Shown piece by piece: positions 12,057-21,351 of a DNA stretch of 64,000 nt. Below the pieces are notes generated by a model, which saw only the letters and a list, made by a program, of their open reading frames with translations, ran no database searches and was not told the origin of the DNA. The translations under genes and the position numbers were made by a program. The DNA is taken from the NCBI RefSeq assembly GCF_025836975.1, contig NZ_CP107548.1, forward strand, positions 3,286,001 through 3,350,000, written 5' to 3'. The stretch comes from Pollutimonas sp. M17. GTDB taxonomy: Bacteria > Pseudomonadota > Gammaproteobacteria > Burkholderiales > Burkholderiaceae_B. Every line of letters starts with the position of its first letter. Position 1 is the first letter of the stretch.

Positions 12057-13565
12057 ATGCTGGAAAACCTCATCGCCGCTTTCGGACAGGTGTTTGAACT
12101 GCATGTCCTGCTTGTCATATTTCTTTCCTCCGCCTATGGCTTGTTCGTCGGCGCCATTCCCGGGTTAAGCGCCACCATGGCGGTGGCCCTGCTGGTGCCG
12201 GTCACTTTCTTCATGCCGCCGGTTCCGGCCATCGCCTCCATGGTCACGGCCACCGCCATGGCGATTTTCTCGGGCGACGTTCCGGGCTGCCTGCTGCGCA
12301 TACCCGGCACCCCGGCGTCGGCCGCCTATACCGACGAAGCCTATAAGCTGACCAAAATGGGCAAGACCGAACTTGCCCTTGGCGGCGGGCTCGTCTGCTC
12401 ATGCATAGGCGGACTGTTTGGCACCGTCGTGCTTATCGTTGCAGCCCCCGCGCTCGCAGAACTGGCCCTTCAGTTTTCGTCATTCGAATATTTCTGGCTG
12501 GTGCTGCTGGGCCTGACCTGCGCCATCTTCATTGCCTCGGCCGATCCGCTGAAGGGCTTTGTCTCGCTGTTCCTGGGACTGATGATTACTTGCGTAGGCA
12601 TGGGCAATCCCACAGGCTATCCACGCTTTACCTTCGGCAGCGATGCCATGCTCAGCGGACTTTCTCTGGTGCCCGTGATGGTCGGCATGTTCGCCGTGTC
12701 CGAGGTCCTGCGCTATGCCGTCAATGCCGCGAAGGAAAGCGGAAGCGTCGTCGGAAACATCGAAAAGGTTTTTTCGGGCACCTTGAAGCTGGTCGCAAAG
12801 TATCCCAAATCGGTCATGCGCGGCAGCGTGCTGGGCACCGTCGTAGGCGCCCTGCCCGGCGCAGGGGCGGATATAGCCGCCTACATGTCTTATGCGCTCA
12901 GCAAGAAATTCTCCAAGGAACCCGAAAAATTCGGTACCGGCCATCCAGAGGGCATCGTCGAAGCCAGCTCGGCCAACAATGCCTCGCTGGCCGGCGCATG
13001 GATCCCCGCGCTGGTATTCGGCATCCCGGGCGACTCCATCACTGCCATTGTGATCGGCGTGCTGTACATGAAAGACCTGAACCCTGGGCCGATGATCTTC
13101 ATCAACAACCCGGTATCCATGTACTCCATCTTCATCGTCTTCATCCTGGCCAACCTGCTGCTGCTGCCTTTGGGCTATACCCTGATCAAGCTGTCAAAGC
13201 ACATACTGCGCACGCCACGCAACATCCTGATGCCGCTCATCCTGCTGTTCTGCATCGTGGGCTCCTACGCCATCAACAACAGCATATTCGACGTGGGCGT
13301 CATGCTGGCTTTCGGCGTTCTGGCCTACCTCATGGAGGAAAACGGCTTTCCCATCGCACCCACCATACTGGGCGTGGTCCTGGGCAGCATGCTGGAAGAG
13401 AATTACATCAGTTCCGTCATCAAATCCGACGGCAACATCCTGGCGTTCTTCGACCGCCCCATCGCCGGAACGCTGGGCGTCATCACCATACTGGTATGGC
13501 TGGCTCCGCTGGCCTTGCGCCACATCAGGCAAAGGCAGGCGCCAAGCGCGTACGCGAATGAATAA
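12057..13565 (+). CDS. tctA: TctA large membrane subunit
   Basis: 502 residues, mostly hydrophobic, with the family motif G-A-I-P-G-L-S near residue 30 and a repeated G-A-L-P-G-A-G-A-D-I-A in the second half (near 262). This duplicated P-G-L/P-G-A signature is typical of TctA. It forms the sodium-coupled translocation pathway with TctB and receives substrate from the TctC protein. Confidence 0.93.
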   Translation: MLENLIAAFGQVFELHVLLVIFLSSAYGLFVGAIPGLSATMAVALLVPVTFFMPPVPAIASMVTATAMAIFSGDVPGCLLRIPGTPASAAYTDEAYKLTKMGKTELALGGGLVCSCIGGLFGTVVLIVAAPALAELALQFSSFEYFWLVLLGLTCAIFIASADPLKGFVSLFLGLMITCVGMGNPTGYPRFTFGSDAMLSGLSLVPVMVGMFAVSEVLRYAVNAAKESGSVVGNIEKVFSGTLKLVAKYPKSVMRGSVLGTVVGALPGAGADIAAYMSYALSKKFSKEPEKFGTGHPEGIVEASSANNASLAGAWIPALVFGIPGDSITAIVIGVLYMKDLNPGPMIFINNPVSMYSIFIVFILANLLLLPLGYTLIKLSKHILRTPRNILMPLILLFCIVGSYAINNSIFDVGVMLAFGVLAYLMEENGFPIAPTILGVVLGSMLEENYISSVIKSDGNILAFFDRPIAGTLGVITILVWLAPLALRHIRQRQAPSAYANE

Positions 13566-13607
13566 GCAAGCAGACCAATTCAAGCAGCATCCAACAGGGA
13601 GGACCAC

Positions 13608-14366
13608 ATGACGGTGCGCAACAATTACGATTTCTCAGGCCGCCATGCCGTCATAACAGGAGGCGCGGCGGGCATCGGCCTTGCCATTGCCGCCCGTCTG
13701 ACGGAAGGCGGCGCCGGCGTCACGCTATGGGATCGCGATCCGCAAGCCCTGGCCAAGGCGCAGGCCGACCTGGGCTCGCAATCCATCCGCATCGAACAGG
13801 TCGACGTGGGCGACGAGGCCTCCGTCCAGTCGGCGGCCGACGCCACCGTCAAAGCCGCGGGCGCCGTCGACATCCTGGTCAACAGCGCCGGCATCACCGG
13901 CCCCAACACCAGCGTCTGGGAATACCCGCCGGCGGAATGGGACCGGGTCATGCGCGTCAACCTGCGCGGCCCCTTCCTGTGCTGCCGCGCCATTGTTCCG
14001 CACATGCGCGCGAACGACTACGGGCGCATCGTGAACATCGCCTCCGTCGCCGGCAAAGAGGGCAACCCCAACGCATCGGCTTACAGCGCGTCCAAGGCTG
14101 CCGTCATCGCCCTGACCAAATCGCTGGGCAAGGAACTGGCGCAAACCGGGATAACGGTCAATTGCATAACACCCGCCGCCGTGCGCACCGCCATTTTCGA
14201 CCAGATGACGCAGGAGCATATCGACTACATGCTGTCCAAGATTCCCATGAACCGCTTCGGCAAGACCGAAGAGATCGCCGCCCTGGTGGCCTGGCTGTGC
14301 TCCGAGGATTGTTCGTTCTCCACGGGCGCCACCTTCGACATATCCGGCGGAAGGGCTACTTACTGA
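13608..14366 (+). CDS. SDR-family oxidoreductase
   Basis: 252 residues. The Rossmann motif T-G-G-A-A-G-I-G is near residue 18, N-S-A-G near 91, and the catalytic Ser-Tyr-Lys set is in I-A-S-V and Y-S-A-S-K near 142-160. It is a classical NAD(P)-dependent short-chain dehydrogenase, probably oxidising a hydroxy group of the imported acid or its dehydration product. GGGAGG precedes the start. The following Ldh gene begins one base after the stop. Confidence 0.9.
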   Translation: MTVRNNYDFSGRHAVITGGAAGIGLAIAARLTEGGAGVTLWDRDPQALAKAQADLGSQSIRIEQVDVGDEASVQSAADATVKAAGAVDILVNSAGITGPNTSVWEYPPAEWDRVMRVNLRGPFLCCRAIVPHMRANDYGRIVNIASVAGKEGNPNASAYSASKAAVIALTKSLGKELAQTGITVNCITPAAVRTAIFDQMTQEHIDYMLSKIPMNRFGKTEEIAALVAWLCSEDCSFSTGATFDISGGRATY

Positions 14367-14367
14367 C

Positions 14368-15426
14368 ATGGACAGGCAACGATACGCCGCTCAGGCGCTG
14401 CGCGATTTTTCCCAGGAGCTGCTGCAGGCGGCCGGCATGGACGCCGGGCCCGCCGAGGCCGTTGCCGACACCCTGGTGGAAGGCGATCTGCTGGGCCACG
14501 ATACGCATGGCCTGGCTTTGCTGGCGCCCTATATAAAGGAAATCGAGAACAAAACCATGGAGGTGGCCGGCCTGCCCGACACCTTGTCCGACCGCGGCGC
14601 GTCCCTGCTGTGGGACGGGCGGCGGCTGCCCGGTCCCTGGCTGGTCCATCAAGGCCTCGACGCATTGATCCCTCGAGCGCGCGAGTTCGGCAGCGCCACT
14701 CTGGTCATACGGCGCAGCCACCATATTGCCTGCCTGGCCGCCTACCTGCTGCGCGCAACCGAGAACGGCCTGCTGATCACATTGGCCAGCTCGGATCCCG
14801 CCGTGGCCAGCGTTGCGCCTTACGGCGGCACTCAAGCCGTGTTCACACCCAATCCCATTGCCATGGGCATACCCACCTCCGGCACCCCTTTCCTGGTGGA
14901 CATCTCTTCGTCCATCGTCACCAACGGCATGTGCAGCCGCCTGCAGAAAGCGGGCCAGCAGTTTGACGACGAATGCCTGCTCGATGCGCAAGGCCGCCCC
15001 AGCCGCGACCCCGCCGTGCTGTCGGCCGATCCTCCCGGCACCATCATGCCGCTGGGGGGAGTGACGGCGGGCCATAAAGGCTTCGGCATGGCGCTGATGA
15101 TAGAGGCGCTGACAGGCGGGCTGGCGGGCCATGGCCGTGCCGATCCACCCGATGGCTGGGGCGCGACTGTTTTTCTTGGCCTGCACGATCCGGAAGCCTT
15201 TGGCGGCACCGACGCCTTCACGCGCCAGACCGACCACATCGGACAGGCATGCCGCGAAAATCAGCCCCGTGCCGGGGGAAGCTCGGTCCGGATGCCGGGC
15301 GACCGCGGCCTGGCGTTGCGATCGGAACAGCAACAGGGCGGCGTTGCGCTGCACCCCACGATTCCTGAAATGCTGACGCAATGCGCCGCCCGCTATGGCC
15401 TGTCGTTTCCCCAGGCATCGGGCTAG
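14368..15426 (+). CDS. Ldh-family (malate/L-sulfolactate/ureidoglycolate type) dehydrogenase
   Basis: 352 residues. It has the family's D-T-H-G motif with its catalytic His near residue 50, and a later G-H-K-G-F-G-M-A-L near 237. These enzymes have a non-Rossmann NAD(P) fold and oxidise 2-hydroxy acids. The gene is directly coupled to the SDR gene and lies downstream of tctA, so it may act on the transported hydroxyacid. The exact substrate is unknown. Confidence 0.85.
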   Translation: MDRQRYAAQALRDFSQELLQAAGMDAGPAEAVADTLVEGDLLGHDTHGLALLAPYIKEIENKTMEVAGLPDTLSDRGASLLWDGRRLPGPWLVHQGLDALIPRAREFGSATLVIRRSHHIACLAAYLLRATENGLLITLASSDPAVASVAPYGGTQAVFTPNPIAMGIPTSGTPFLVDISSSIVTNGMCSRLQKAGQQFDDECLLDAQGRPSRDPAVLSADPPGTIMPLGGVTAGHKGFGMALMIEALTGGLAGHGRADPPDGWGATVFLGLHDPEAFGGTDAFTRQTDHIGQACRENQPRAGGSSVRMPGDRGLALRSEQQQGGVALHPTIPEMLTQCAARYGLSFPQASG

Positions 15427-15466
15427 GGCCAGCCACGACCAACGGAAAACCGCATGAGGGCCAACG

Positions 15467-15472
15467 TATAAT
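15467..15472 (+). promoter_or_regulatory. Possible -10 box before GntR gene
   Basis: A consensus TATAAT lies 24 bases before the GntR start. No convincing -35 sits 16-18 bases upstream, so this is a weak promoter call. It suggests the regulator can also be expressed separately from the tct operon. Confidence 0.35.
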
Positions 15473-15495
15473 GCGCGCCGGGAACCATCCAGTCC

Positions 15496-16299
15496 ATGCC
15501 TATCAAAATCATCGAACCTCAACGCCTGTACCGCCAGATCAGCGAGCAGCTTCGCACGCTGATCGAAAGCGGCGAGTTTCCGCCGGGGTCGCGCCTGCCC
15601 GCCGAGCGCGACCTTGCCGTACAGTTGGGCGTCAGCCGGCCATCGCTGCGTGAAGCCCTGATCGCCCTGGAGGTTCATGGCTATATAGAGGTCCATATGG
15701 GTTCGGGCATTTATGTCTGCGACCCGCCGACCCCGCCCTCCAAGCGATACGACCTGTCCCAAGAGGAAGGTCCGCTCGAAGTCATACGCGCGCGCGCCCT
15801 GCTGGAAAGCGAGGTGGCGGCCACGGCGGCCAAGGCGGGCCGCAAGGCCCAGTTCGACGCCATCGAGGAAGCCATCGACATGATGGCGGCCGATACCGAG
15901 GCGGGCCTGGTTCCCCTTGAAGCCGACCAGCTGTTCCATGTGCGCATCGCCGAAGCCACCGGAAACAGCGTGCTCATAGGCGTGGTAAAACAGCTCTTCG
16001 AGTTTCGCATGGGCCCGCTCTTTGACAGGCTGCACGGGCATTTTGAATCCGGCGACGTGTGGCCCCAGGCCATTGCGGAACATCGCCGGATACTGAAGGC
16101 CTTGCGGGCCAAGGATCCGGACCAGGCGCGCCTGGCCATGCAGGAACACATGGGCGTGGCATTCAAGCGCCTGACTTCCAGCCTGACGGAATCGCCCAGG
16201 CGCCGCAAGGCGGCATCGCCGCGATCGCCGTCCGATACCCAGGCCGGCAGGCGGGCCAAGGCGGCCAAGACCACCAAGAAAAAAGGACTGACAAAATGA
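15496..16299 (+). CDS. GntR-family regulator, FadR subfamily
   Basis: 267 residues. The N-terminal winged helix (about 10-75) includes L-P-A-E-R-D-L-A and R-P-S-L-R-E-A-L, hallmark GntR residues. The C-terminal all-helical FCD domain (about 95-225) has D-x-L-F-H and metal/ligand-type His residues. The last 35 residues are very basic (Arg/Lys/Ala-rich), an unusual tail. It overlaps the next SDR by 4 bases (ATGA). It probably controls this locus through the TGGTAATACCA site at 10430. Confidence 0.92.
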   Translation: MPIKIIEPQRLYRQISEQLRTLIESGEFPPGSRLPAERDLAVQLGVSRPSLREALIALEVHGYIEVHMGSGIYVCDPPTPPSKRYDLSQEEGPLEVIRARALLESEVAATAAKAGRKAQFDAIEEAIDMMAADTEAGLVPLEADQLFHVRIAEATGNSVLIGVVKQLFEFRMGPLFDRLHGHFESGDVWPQAIAEHRRILKALRAKDPDQARLAMQEHMGVAFKRLTSSLTESPRRRKAASPRSPSDTQAGRRAKAAKTTKKKGLTK

Positions 16300-17051
16300 C
16301 TACGGAAAAATTCGCACTTGTCACAGGAGCGGGATCGGGAATAGGAAAGAGCATCGCCCTTGCCTTGATGCAGAACGGCTATTCAGTGGCGTTGGCGGGC
16401 CGCCGCAAAGATCCCCTGGAAGCCACGGCCCGCGAGGGCGCCGCATACGGCGCGCGATCGCTGGTGGCGCCGGCCGACATCAGCCGTCCCGAAGACGTCG
16501 ATCGCGTGTTCGGCCTGATCAAGGAACAGTTCGGCCGCCTGGACCTGCTGTTCAACAATGCCGGCATCTTCGCCCGCGCTGTTTCCCTTGAAGAGCTGGA
16601 GTACGAGCAGTGGCAGGCGGCGGTGGACATCAACCTGACCGGCGCCTTCCTGTGCACCCAGGGCGCTTTTCGCCTGATGAAGGAACAACAGCCGCGCGGC
16701 GGACGCATCATCAACAATGGTTCGATCTCGGCCCATGCGCCGCGTCCCCACGCCGTGTCGTACACCGCGACCAAGCATGCCATCACCGGCCTGACCAAGG
16801 CCACGTCGCTGGACGGCCGCCGGTACGACATCGCCTGCGGCCAGATCGATATCGGCAACGCCGCCAGTGAAATGACCGAAGCCATGAGCAGCGGCGTCCT
16901 GCAGGCCGACGGGTCGACCCGTCCCGAGCCGGTGATGGATGTCAGGCACGTGGCTGAAGCCGTGCTGTACATGGCCAGCCTGCCGCTGGATGCCAATGTG
17001 CAGTTCATGACCGTCATGGCGACCAACATGCCCTTTATCGGCCGCGGCTGA
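16296..17051 (+). CDS. SDR-family oxidoreductase
   Basis: 251 residues. Cofactor motif T-G-A-G-S-G-I-G is near residue 11, N-N-A-G near 87, and the catalytic Ser (G-S-I-S) and Y-T-A-T-K lie near 143-160. It is translationally coupled to the GntR gene by an ATGA overlap, which is why the start at 16296 is chosen over upstream codons in the same frame. This is the second SDR of the operon; its substrate is not evident. Confidence 0.9.
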   Translation: MTTEKFALVTGAGSGIGKSIALALMQNGYSVALAGRRKDPLEATAREGAAYGARSLVAPADISRPEDVDRVFGLIKEQFGRLDLLFNNAGIFARAVSLEELEYEQWQAAVDINLTGAFLCTQGAFRLMKEQQPRGGRIINNGSISAHAPRPHAVSYTATKHAITGLTKATSLDGRRYDIACGQIDIGNAASEMTEAMSSGVLQADGSTRPEPVMDVRHVAEAVLYMASLPLDANVQFMTVMATNMPFIGRG

Positions 17052-17116
17052 CTCCAGCGCGCCGTCCGGTCGATCCGGATACTCTCCGGCCTGAACCGGC
17101 CGACGGCGCAGCTGGC

Positions 17117-17151
17117 GGCTGCATCCGCCGCCAGCGCGCGCGGATGCAGCC
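17117..17151 (+). terminator. Intrinsic terminator
   Basis: A perfect 12-bp stem (GGCTGCATCCGC at 17117-17128 and GCGGATGCAGCC at 17140-17151) with an 11-base loop is followed on the plus strand by CTTCTTTT. It lies between convergent genes and should end the plus-strand tct-gntR-SDR transcript. The stem could also stop the opposing transcript. Confidence 0.8.
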
Positions 17152-17157
17152 CTTCTT

Positions 17158-18015
17158 TTAATCCAGCAGGCTGGCGTCCCAGGCGTACAGCTTTTGCTCC
17201 TGCTCGCCCAGTCCTTCAATGCCCAGGCGCATGACGTCGCCCGGTTTCAGATATACCGGCGGCTTCTGCCCAAGGCCCACGCCCGGCGGCGTGCCGGTGG
17301 ATATCAGGTCGCCCGGATACAGGGTGGTGAACTGGCTGATGTAATGCACCAGATGGGCCACGTCGAAGATCATGGTCCGGGTGTTGCCGTCCTGGAAACG
17401 CTTGCCGTTCACTTCCAGCCACATGCCCAGGTTCTGCGGGTCGGCGACTTCGTCGGCCGTCACCAGCCAGGGGCCGACGGGACCGAAGGTATCGCAACCC
17501 TTGCCCTTGTCCCAGGTGCCGCCGCGCTCCATCTGGTACTCGCGCTCGGACACATCGTTCACCACGCAATAGCCGGCGACATAATCCAGGGCCTCGTCCT
17601 TGCCCACATAGCGCGCCTTGCGGCCGATGACCACGCCCAGCTCGACTTCCCAGTCGGTCTTGTTCGAACCGCGCGGGATGACGACGGGGTCGTTGGGGCC
17701 GGTGGGCGCCGACCATTTGTTGAACAGTATGGGTTCCTTGGGTATGTCCGCCCCCGTTTCAGCCGCATGATCGCTGTAGTTCAGGCCCACGCAGATGAAC
17801 TTGCCCAGGCCCGCATAGGGAACGCCGAGCCGGCCGGGATTCTCGACCACCGGCAGCGATGCGATATCGGCGCCGGCCAGCGACTTCAGCTGGTCCGGCT
17901 GCAAGGTCTGCGCCGTAATATCGGACAGCACGCCCGACAGATCGCGTATCTTGCCGTCCTGATCCAGGCAGCCTGGCTTCTCCTGTCCGATCGGTCCGTA
18001 ACGTAGTAATTTCAT
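17158..18015 (-). CDS. Fumarylacetoacetate hydrolase-family protein
   Basis: 285 residues. The FAH fold is recognised from F-N-K-W-S near residue 100, the acidic metal ligands in D-W-E-V-E-L-G-V-V-I-G near 122 and G-T-P-P-G-V-G near 240. This length and its pairing with an SDR resemble 2,4-diketo-3-deoxy-L-fuconate (or rhamnonate) hydrolases, which cleave a diketo acid to pyruvate and a hydroxyacid. It is the last gene of the minus-strand operon 21080-17158. Many relatives are annotated ureidoglycolate lyase on weak grounds. Confidence 0.88.
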   Translation of the reverse strand: MKLLRYGPIGQEKPGCLDQDGKIRDLSGVLSDITAQTLQPDQLKSLAGADIASLPVVENPGRLGVPYAGLGKFICVGLNYSDHAAETGADIPKEPILFNKWSAPTGPNDPVVIPRGSNKTDWEVELGVVIGRKARYVGKDEALDYVAGYCVVNDVSEREYQMERGGTWDKGKGCDTFGPVGPWLVTADEVADPQNLGMWLEVNGKRFQDGNTRTMIFDVAHLVHYISQFTTLYPGDLISTGTPPGVGLGQKPPVYLKPGDVMRLGIEGLGEQEQKLYAWDASLLD

Positions 18016-18048
18016 GTAGTGCTCTCTACTCTAGGGGTTAATGGCGTG

Positions 18049-18795
18049 TCAGTTAGACCAACCGCCGTCGATGATATGCAATGCGCCAGTTGTAAACGAT
18101 GATTCATCCGACGCCAAGTACAGGGCCAGCGCCGCGATTTCCCGGGTGCCGCCCACGCGGCCCATGGGTTGGCGCGCAACGAAATCGGCGCGGACCTGCT
18201 CTTGGGTCTTGCCGTATTTTCCCGCCTGCGCGGCGATCCGTTCCGCCAGCGAGGGGGACTCCACCGTGCCGGGGCAGATCGCGTTGCAGCGCACGCCCTG
18301 TGAAACGAAATCGGCGGCCACCGATTTCGTCATGCCGATGACCGCCGCCTTTGTGGCGCCATAGACGAAACGGTTTGGGACTCCCTTGACGCTGGATGCG
18401 GCCGACGACATATTCACGATGGAACCGCGCCGCTGTCCGAGCATGCCCGGCAGGAAGGCCCGCATCGTGTGGTACATCGACGCCACATTCAGTTCGAAGG
18501 AGTGGCGCCAGGCAGCGTCGTCGCAGTCCAGTATCGATCCGTCGTGAACATAGCCGGCGCAATTGAACAGCACGTCGATGGCACCCAGTTCATCGGCCAG
18601 GGCCTGGATCTGCGCCGGCTGCGTAACGTCCAGCTGGCGGGCCTGGCAGCCTTTCAGGCCGGCCAGCAGGCCCGGATCGATATCGGTGGCAATGACCTTG
18701 GCCCCTTCCTGAATGAAGAGCTCGGCCGTGGCCCGCCCTATTCCCTGTCCCGCCGCCGTCACCAGCGCCGTCTTTCCCGCAAGGCGTCCAGTCAT
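18049..18795 (-). CDS. SDR dehydrogenase, keto-deoxy-sugar-acid type
   Basis: 248 residues. Cofactor motif T-A-A-G-Q-G-I-G is near residue 13, N-C-A-G near 82, and catalytic Ser (M-S-S) and Y-G-A-T-K near 130-148. The C-G-Y-V-H-D-G-S-I stretch and the C-terminus recall 2-keto-3-deoxy-L-fuconate 4-dehydrogenases. With the FAH protein downstream it would form an oxidise-then-cleave module of a non-phosphorylative sugar-acid route. That assignment is inference from family and context. Confidence 0.87.
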   Translation of the reverse strand: MTGRLAGKTALVTAAGQGIGRATAELFIQEGAKVIATDIDPGLLAGLKGCQARQLDVTQPAQIQALADELGAIDVLFNCAGYVHDGSILDCDDAAWRHSFELNVASMYHTMRAFLPGMLGQRRGSIVNMSSAASSVKGVPNRFVYGATKAAVIGMTKSVAADFVSQGVRCNAICPGTVESPSLAERIAAQAGKYGKTQEQVRADFVARQPMGRVGGTREIAALALYLASDESSFTTGALHIIDGGWSN

Positions 18796-18797
18796 GA

Positions 18798-19628
18798 TTA
18801 TTTACCCGCGCTCAGTACGTTATCGGGGAGCGGCGAGCCATGATATTTCTGATAGATATCGTTCAGCTTGCCGTTCTTCAGGTTGGCGCGCACCCAATTA
18901 TCGACCCATCCTTTGAGTTCGGTGCTTTGCTTGTTCAGGCCTATGCCCAGCATCGCGGTCGACAGCACGATCTTGGACTCCATGTTTTTACCGGGCGTTT
19001 TCTTGTTGATGGCCTTGAGCAGCGGGGGCGCCGTGGCGAAGATGTCTCCCTGGCCGCTGGACACCGCCGTAATCGACGTGGCATCGTCGTCGAAACGCAG
19101 AATATTGGTTCCGGGCAGCGCCTGCTTGGTGATCGCAATGTCGTTGGTCGTGCCGCGCGTGGAAATCACCGTCTTGCCGACCAGGTCCTCCAGTTTGCTG
19201 ATGTTCATGTCCTTGGGCGCACCGACCACCGCCTGTATGGCGGCATACGGCACCGAGAAGGCCACGACCTTCTCGCGCTCGGGCGTGATCGAGAAGCTGG
19301 CCACGACAAGGTCGGCTTTATTGGTCAGCAAAAAAGGCACGCGGTTGGCGCCGGTCGTGGGCACGATCTCGAGTTTTACGCCCAGATCCTTTGCCAGCAG
19401 TTCCGCCGTCTCGACGTCGGAGCCTATGGGCTTGAGGGTGTCGTCCTTGGTGCCGAACGGCGGCGCGCCCAAGTCGATGGCCACACGTATCACCTTGTCT
19501 TCCTTGATCTTGGGCAGGTCGTTGGCCTGGGCGGGCGCGGCGCCCAGACCAAGCAAGCACGCCAGGGCGCCCGCGACGAATACGCGCCGCGATGCGGATG
19601 CCGCCTTCAATATAGTGTGTGTCTCCAT
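18798..19628 (-). CDS. Amino-acid-type ABC solute-binding protein (cassette 1)
   Basis: 276 residues with a signal peptide of about 35 residues ending in A-P-A-Q-A-N-D. The mature part is a family 3 (polar amino acid) binding protein: I-D-L-G-A-P-P-F-G, then S-D-V-E-T-A-E-L-L-A-K-D-L-G. It is clearly paralogous to the binding protein at 25469. The Asp/Arg contacts of true amino acid binders are not obvious, and with the sugar-acid enzymes around it may bind an organic acid. AGGAGACG precedes the start; the SDR gene follows by 2 bases. Confidence 0.9.
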   Translation of the reverse strand: METHTILKAASASRRVFVAGALACLLGLGAAPAQANDLPKIKEDKVIRVAIDLGAPPFGTKDDTLKPIGSDVETAELLAKDLGVKLEIVPTTGANRVPFLLTNKADLVVASFSITPEREKVVAFSVPYAAIQAVVGAPKDMNISKLEDLVGKTVISTRGTTNDIAITKQALPGTNILRFDDDATSITAVSSGQGDIFATAPPLLKAINKKTPGKNMESKIVLSTAMLGIGLNKQSTELKGWVDNWVRANLKNGKLNDIYQKYHGSPLPDNVLSAGK

Positions 19629-19731
19629 TTCTTCGTCTCCTGGTTTTGTATTACGTTTACCGGACTTGCAGAACGGCGATGCCGCCGCTGCCAGCCGCTA
19701 GCTTCAACATCATCCTTGAACCCGTCCGTGG

Positions 19732-20385
19732 TCATGCCGCGCCACGAGCGGCGTTCAGTCTTTTCTCCAGTTTCCGGCTCCACACGGACATGGGATAGCA
19801 CATGGCAAAATACAGCGCGGCAGCGCATCCGAAATAAAGAAAAGGCTCGAACGTGGAGTTGTTCAGAATCTTGGCGTTGTACGACAGCTCCGCATAGCCG
19901 ATGACCAGGGAAGCAATCGACGTGTTCTTGACGATCTGCACCATGAACCCCACCGTGGGCGGCGTTGCAATGCGCAGCGCCTGCGGCAGGATGACCAGCG
20001 CCATGCGCTGGAGGCGGCTGAGTCCAAGGCATTCCGCCGCTTCCCACTGGCTGCGCGCCACCGACTGTATGCAGCCGCGCCAGATCTCGCCGAAATAGGC
20101 GCTGGACTGTATGGTCAGTGCCAGCGTGGCGGCAAACAAGGCCGGCACGCTGTTCATGCCCAGCAGGTTGGGGCCGTAGAAGCACACGCCCATCAGCACC
20201 AGCAGCGGCGTACCCTGAATCAGCTGGATATAGGACGATGCCGCATGCCTGACCGGTTTCAACGGCGAGACCCGAAGCAAGGCCACCGCCATGCCGAGCA
20301 TGCCGGCAAAAACAAAGGTCAGGCAGGACAGCAGCAGGGTGCCCCAGGCGCCCTGGACCAGATATTCGAACTGTTGGACATTCAT
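19732..20385 (-). CDS. Amino-acid-type ABC permease (cassette 1, second)
   Basis: 217 residues, about five membrane helices, with the ATPase-docking loop Q-W-E-A-A-E-C-L-G-L near residue 122. The frame stays open further upstream, but ATG 20385 gives the normal HisQM-type length and follows the preceding permease by 11 bases. Its closest visible relative is the permease at 27066. No ATPase gene accompanies this cassette. Confidence 0.9.
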   Translation of the reverse strand: MNVQQFEYLVQGAWGTLLLSCLTFVFAGMLGMAVALLRVSPLKPVRHAASSYIQLIQGTPLLVLMGVCFYGPNLLGMNSVPALFAATLALTIQSSAYFGEIWRGCIQSVARSQWEAAECLGLSRLQRMALVILPQALRIATPPTVGFMVQIVKNTSIASLVIGYAELSYNAKILNNSTFEPFLYFGCAAALYFAMCYPMSVWSRKLEKRLNAARGAA

Positions 20386-20396
20386 GTGCGGCCGCC

Positions 20397-21080
20397 CTAC
20401 AAAGCCGTACCCAGCTTGCGCCGGCGCACAAAGACAAACTGGCCGAACAGCCAGAATACGGCGCGAACCAGCCCCGACAGCGCCAGGTACACCACCCACA
20501 GCACAATGAAGACCTCGAAGTTGCGGAAGGTATTGGCCTGGACCGAATTGGAAATGCCGAAGAGTTCGTTGGCGCCTACCGCGGACAAGATGCTGGTGAC
20601 CAGCATCAGCAATACATACTGGCTGGTCAACGCCGGATAGACGCGTTCGATGGCGGGCCGCAGGATGATGTGCAGATACACCTGTGTCGGGGTCAGGCCC
20701 AGGCACTCGGCGGCCTCAAGCTGCCCCTTGTGTATGGATTCGATGCCCGCGCGCACGATCTCGCAGGTATAGGCGCCGATATTGATGACGAGAGCCAATA
20801 TGGCACCGACCATGATGGGCAGGCGCAGGCCAATGCTGGACATGCCGAAGATCAGGAAATAGCTTTGCACCAGCAGAGGCGTGTTCCTTATGATTTCCAC
20901 GTAGCCGCCCACCAGCTTGCGCAGCCATGTCGGGCCGCTGCTGCGCGCCACGGCGCACAGAACACCCAGAACAAAACCGGCCAGCGTGGCCCAGAACGAC
21001 ATTTGCAGCGTCGTCCCCGCCCCTTCGAGGAATAGCGGCCAATACGACAGCACGCTTTCGAAATCGAACTGGTAGTTCAT
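20397..21080 (-). CDS. Amino-acid-type ABC permease (cassette 1, first)
   Basis: 227 residues, five or so helices, docking loop Q-L-E-A-A-E-C-L-G-L near residue 135. It is the first gene of the minus-strand operon running to 17158 and is similar to the permease at 27742. The upstream region is AT-rich with candidate operator sites shared with the divergent IclR gene. Confidence 0.9.
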   Translation of the reverse strand: MNYQFDFESVLSYWPLFLEGAGTTLQMSFWATLAGFVLGVLCAVARSSGPTWLRKLVGGYVEIIRNTPLLVQSYFLIFGMSSIGLRLPIMVGAILALVINIGAYTCEIVRAGIESIHKGQLEAAECLGLTPTQVYLHIILRPAIERVYPALTSQYVLLMLVTSILSAVGANELFGISNSVQANTFRNFEVFIVLWVVYLALSGLVRAVFWLFGQFVFVRRRKLGTAL

Positions 21081-21154
21081 GGGTTTTCCTGCATGTGCTT
21101 GTTCAACGGGCCGTATGGAATTTGTCGAACAAGAAAATGTCTCGATCCACTCGC

Positions 21155-21339
21155 TTTTATTAATAAAATTTATTTTGATATATATTCGATTTATCCTATG
21201 CCAATATCAAGGCCATGGTCAACGGATATGGAGATCAGCCGGCCTAGGGATATCCCTGATGCTCGCTACGCATAGACAGAATTAACAGGCTATTCGGGCT
21301 AGACTATTTTTCTTATAAAAATTATATTTTGCATATAAA
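21155..21339. promoter_or_regulatory. AT-rich divergent control region with palindrome and TATTTTG repeats
   Basis: The 271-base gap between the permease operon and the IclR gene is far more AT-rich than its surroundings. It holds a perfect 14-bp palindrome (TTTTATTAATAAAA, 21155-21168) and two copies of a TATTTTG-containing box (21171 and 21325). A related TATTTTGAT lies at 28499 upstream of the second transporter operon. These are candidate IclR binding sites and promoters. Confidence 0.45.
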
Positions 21340-21351
21340 ACCAATGACGCC

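Noticed and set aside
14356-16149. A 597-codon open frame on the minus strand opposite the Ldh and GntR genes
   Set aside because: No ribosome site or recognisable domain; composition is that of an antisense shadow of the two real genes.
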